Shown here: in pieces, positions 61,971 to 64,000 of the stretch | Layout of the letters: each line of letters begins with the position of its first letter | Position numbering within the stretch: position 1 is the first letter of the stretch | Assembly (NCBI RefSeq): GCF_900099775.1 | Contig: NZ_FMTM01000002.1 | Coordinates: 372,001 to 436,000, forward strand | DNA length: 64,000 bases | Direction of reading: 5' to 3' | Source: Rhizobium mongolense subsp. loessense | Lineage (GTDB): Bacteria; Pseudomonadota; Alphaproteobacteria; Rhizobiales; Rhizobiaceae | The notes under the pieces: model-generated | Databases searched by the model: none | Told to the model about the DNA's origin: nothing | The model's input: only the letters and a program-made list of their open reading frames with translations | Position numbers and translations under genes: made by a program

Positions 61971-63509
61971 TCAGCGGGCTGCCATTTCACGCTCCATCGC
62001 CACCTCGATCGTCAGATTGTCGATGTCACGGGAAATCGAAGCGACAGCCAATAAGTGTCCGTCACGCTTGAAGCGCAGCAGACAGTTCCTGCCAGCGATG
62101 TCCCCTTCGACCGTGATCTTATCCCATCGTTCGGCGTGGCCGACATAATTGATCCTGACGTCGTAGTGTTGGCTCCAGAAGAACGGCACGGCTGCGAACT
62201 TTTCATTCTGACCGAGCATATTAAGCGCCGCGGTTTGCCCCTGCCTCTCGGCGACCACCCAATGTTCGACGCGAATGTCCTCTCCGCTATAGGGATCGGG
62301 CCATCGCGCAATGTCACCGGCCGCGAAAATTCCAGGGGCGCTGGTTTGCAAAAAGCTATTCACGACGACACCGCGATCCACAGTCAGCCCTGCCATTTCC
62401 GCGAGGCCGGTCCGCGGTCGTACGCCGATGCCGGCGACAACCAGATCAGTGGTTAGCGTTTTGCCGCTGCGAAGTTCCACCTCGTTGCCATTGATACTGC
62501 TCGCGATGTCCTCCATGTGGAAAACGACGCCGTTCTTCTCGTGAAGGCCCCGGATAAAATCGCCCATCTGTGGACCCATGACCCGCCCCAGTGGCTGCTT
62601 GTGGGGTGCAACGACTTGGACGTCCATTCCGCGAGAGCGCAGGGCGGCGGCGACCTCGAGGCCGATAAAACTGGCGCCAAGCACGACAACGCGCTTGGCA
62701 GTCTTGGCCTGCTCAATTATGGCCCGACAATCGGCAAGCGAGCGTAGCGTATGAACATGGGGCTGGTCGGCGCCTGGAATGGTCAGGTGAACGGGTTCTG
62801 CACCGGTCGCAAGTAGCAACCTGTCATAGGGAATCGAGCCTCCGCCAGCGAGGATGATCTCACGGATGTGCGGATCGATGCGAACCGCTTGCGTACCGAG
62901 ACGGAGGTCAATCTGGTTTTTCGAATAGTAGCTCTCTGCCCGCAGTGGGACCCAGTCCTCCGGCGCCTTACCGGACAGGTAGTCCTTTGATAGGTTCGGC
63001 CGGTCGACAGGCGGCGCTTCGTCGTCGCTGAGCATGACAATGCTCCCAGGATACTGCTCGCGCCGCAGCCTCTCGGCCGCGGCAAAGCCGGCCGCACCGC
63101 CGCCGACGATGACGATCTTCCCCGGCATTGCTTCCGCAGACGGCTCGCTTGTTGTTGGTTCTGCACGCTTGCGCTTTGCGACTACGAAGATCTTGCCGTC
63201 GCGTTGCTCCACCGACCAGCATGCCAGCGGCCTGAAAGCCGGTGCGCGCAGGGCCTCGCCAGTCCTCAAGTCGAAACATGCATGATGCCAAGGGCAGCGA
63301 ATGGTGTCGCCGGAGACCAGACCGTCGACGAGGGGACCGTGGTAGTGCGTACAATGTGCGTCCACGGCGAATATCTGCGGCCCACGACGCATGAGCAGCA
63401 CCTGCGCATCGCCGCAATGGCCGACAAGCTTACTGCCGTCGGGAAGATCGGCAAGTCCGATACCTCGCACCAAATCCGGCCCAATTGTGTTTGTGTGCTT
63501 AGGAGTCAT
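61971..63509 (-). CDS. Rieske-domain FAD/NAD(P) oxidoreductase (ferredoxin reductase-like)
   Basis: Predicted 512-residue protein. An N-terminal Rieske 2Fe-2S domain carries C53-x-H55 (HCTHYHGPL) and C72-x2-H75 (RCPWHHACF). A pyridine-nucleotide-disulfide-type reductase follows: FAD motif IVGGGAAGFAAAERL, NAD motif VVLGASFIGLEVAAAL and FAAGDIARW. No Cys pair of a disulfide reductase is seen. The order Rieske then reductase in one chain resembles AIFM3-like proteins. The redox partner is unknown. It is transcribed toward the ROK-gene end. The ATG at 63509 removes a 33-residue basic extension from the longer frame. Confidence 0.88.
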   Translation of the reverse strand: MTPKHTNTIGPDLVRGIGLADLPDGSKLVGHCGDAQVLLMRRGPQIFAVDAHCTHYHGPLVDGLVSGDTIRCPWHHACFDLRTGEALRAPAFRPLACWSVEQRDGKIFVVAKRKRAEPTTSEPSAEAMPGKIVIVGGGAAGFAAAERLRREQYPGSIVMLSDDEAPPVDRPNLSKDYLSGKAPEDWVPLRAESYYSKNQIDLRLGTQAVRIDPHIREIILAGGGSIPYDRLLLATGAEPVHLTIPGADQPHVHTLRSLADCRAIIEQAKTAKRVVVLGASFIGLEVAAALRSRGMDVQVVAPHKQPLGRVMGPQMGDFIRGLHEKNGVVFHMEDIASSINGNEVELRSGKTLTTDLVVAGIGVRPRTGLAEMAGLTVDRGVVVNSFLQTSAPGIFAAGDIARWPDPYSGEDIRVEHWVVAERQGQTAALNMLGQNEKFAAVPFFWSQHYDVRINYVGHAERWDKITVEGDIAGRNCLLRFKRDGHLLAVASISRDIDNLTIEVAMEREMAAR

Positions 63510-63952
63510 TCGTCTTCTCCTTGGCTTTAGAGGTCTCCCCGGCGGGGCGAAGGGCGAACTCGGTTTCGCGGTACCTTTGATCTCAATGTTGCGGCTGCCG
63601 GTCGCCATCTTCTGCCGGGCAGCTTGTTGTCATTGGACGCGTTAAGCAAACGAATTTAATAGATGGCTTATCCCGTTAGCTCCGGCACCCCAAGATACAG
63701 TGCAGCTACTGGCTGTATGATCGCGGATTTTGAAGCCGGATTGCACCCTATCTGAGTCGCAGGGGGGTTCAGAGAGGGGCTGGATGTAAGCGCTATTCGG
63801 TAACAAATGCCACGAGCGTCAGCTTGTAGGCGCGAAGCTGCCCTTATGGAGTCGCCTCAGCAGGTCAGGTTAGGGGGAAAGTGGCCATTGCATTAGCGGC
63901 GGCGGCGAAGGAGGATAGCCGACTAGGTCAGCGTACACAGGGGGTATTTCGA
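63510..63952. promoter_or_regulatory. 443-base divergent intergenic region
   Basis: It lies between the Rieske/FAD gene (leftward) and the DUF1330 gene (rightward). No gene is recognisable; short frames conflict. GACTAGGTCA at 63920-63929 resembles the left IS end at 13341 by 9-10 bases, without further match, so I do not call a second element. Confidence 0.4.
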
Positions 63953-64000
63953 ATGGCCGCTTATCTTATCGCCGACATAGAGGTCCACGACCCACAGGCG
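63953..64000 (+). CDS. DUF1330-family protein, N-terminal 16 codons (cut by window end)
   Basis: The first 16 codons read MAAYLIADIEVHDPQA. The opening (M)xAYxIADIxVxDPxA is the standard start of DUF1330 proteins, small dimeric alpha/beta barrel proteins of about 95-100 residues. GGGGGTATTTC precedes the ATG. The rest lies beyond the window. Confidence 0.7.
   Translation, partial: MAAYLIADIEVHDPQA

Noticed and set aside
63920..63929. Second IS end (GACTAGGTCA, like 13341-13350)
   Set aside because: The match does not continue beyond about 10 bases and no transposase sequence lies near.

Overview
The window is GC-rich DNA of alphaproteobacterial type, most probably a rhizobial accessory replicon or catabolic island (Rhizobium/Agrobacterium/Ensifer-like). 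This is inferred from the gene families, the many ABC uptake systems with local regulators and the lack of core housekeeping genes. No rRNA, tRNA or CRISPR array was seen. Genes are dense and many neighbours overlap by 4 bp (ATGA).

Layout. (1) 1-6.7 kb: a GAF-type sensor kinase cut by the window edge, divergent from a ribose-type sugar ABC transporter (binding protein, ATPase, two permeases) and an SMP-30 lactonase. (2) 6.8-12.8 kb: an OmpR-type two-component system divergent from a periplasmic oxidoreductase module: c-type cytochrome, a 56-residue secreted peptide, a 2Fe-2S subunit and a Tat-exported molybdopterin subunit. (3) 13.3-14.3 kb: a decayed IS5/IS427-type element carrying an EthD-domain gene. 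(4) 14.3-25 kb: one long minus-strand operon for uptake and breakdown of a quaternary-amine compound. It holds an OpuC-type betaine transporter, an ornithine-cyclodeaminase-family enzyme, a histidine-ammonia-lyase homologue WITHOUT the Ala-Ser-Gly triad that forms the MIO cofactor, a HutC-type GntR regulator, a MaoC hydratase, an SDR dehydrogenase and a CoA-transferase. A perfect palindrome, CCTGTATATACAGG, lies upstream of its first gene. (5) 25-27.1 kb: a YeiH-type exporter with a divergent LysR regulator. (6) 27.3-38.7 kb: a trimethylamine route: XRE-cupin regulator, dimethylamine monooxygenase set (dmmD, A, B, C), trimethylamine monooxygenase (tmm), a PAS/chemoreceptor-tip protein, trimethylamine-N-oxide demethylase (tdm, DUF1989+GcvT) and an APC permease. 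(7) 39.4-44.6 kb: an LplT/Aas-type fusion, a YiaA-like protein, PspA and a TetR regulator, with three copies of TGAACnnnGTTCA in the divergent promoter. (8) 44.9-61.6 kb: a sugar ABC transporter with PfkB kinase, class I aldolase, DeoR and LacI regulators, then two Gfo/Idh/MocA dehydrogenases, two IolE-like TIM barrels, two alpha/beta hydrolases, a pentulose-phosphate epimerase and a ROK kinase. (9) 62-64 kb: a Rieske/FAD ferredoxin-reductase-like protein and the first 16 codons of a DUF1330 gene.

Main idea. Regions 4 and 6 fit together. Ammonia lyases need MIO because the amino group is a poor leaving group. A MIO-less homologue beside a betaine transporter suggests elimination of trimethylamine from an amino-acid betaine (ergothioneine, hercynine or hypaphorine are candidates), as known for ergothionase. 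The released acrylate would pass to CoA-transferase, MaoC and SDR. The trimethylamine would pass to Tmm (to TMAO), Tdm (to dimethylamine and formaldehyde) and Dmm (to methylamine). This whole-compound pathway is inferred from gene content, not shown.
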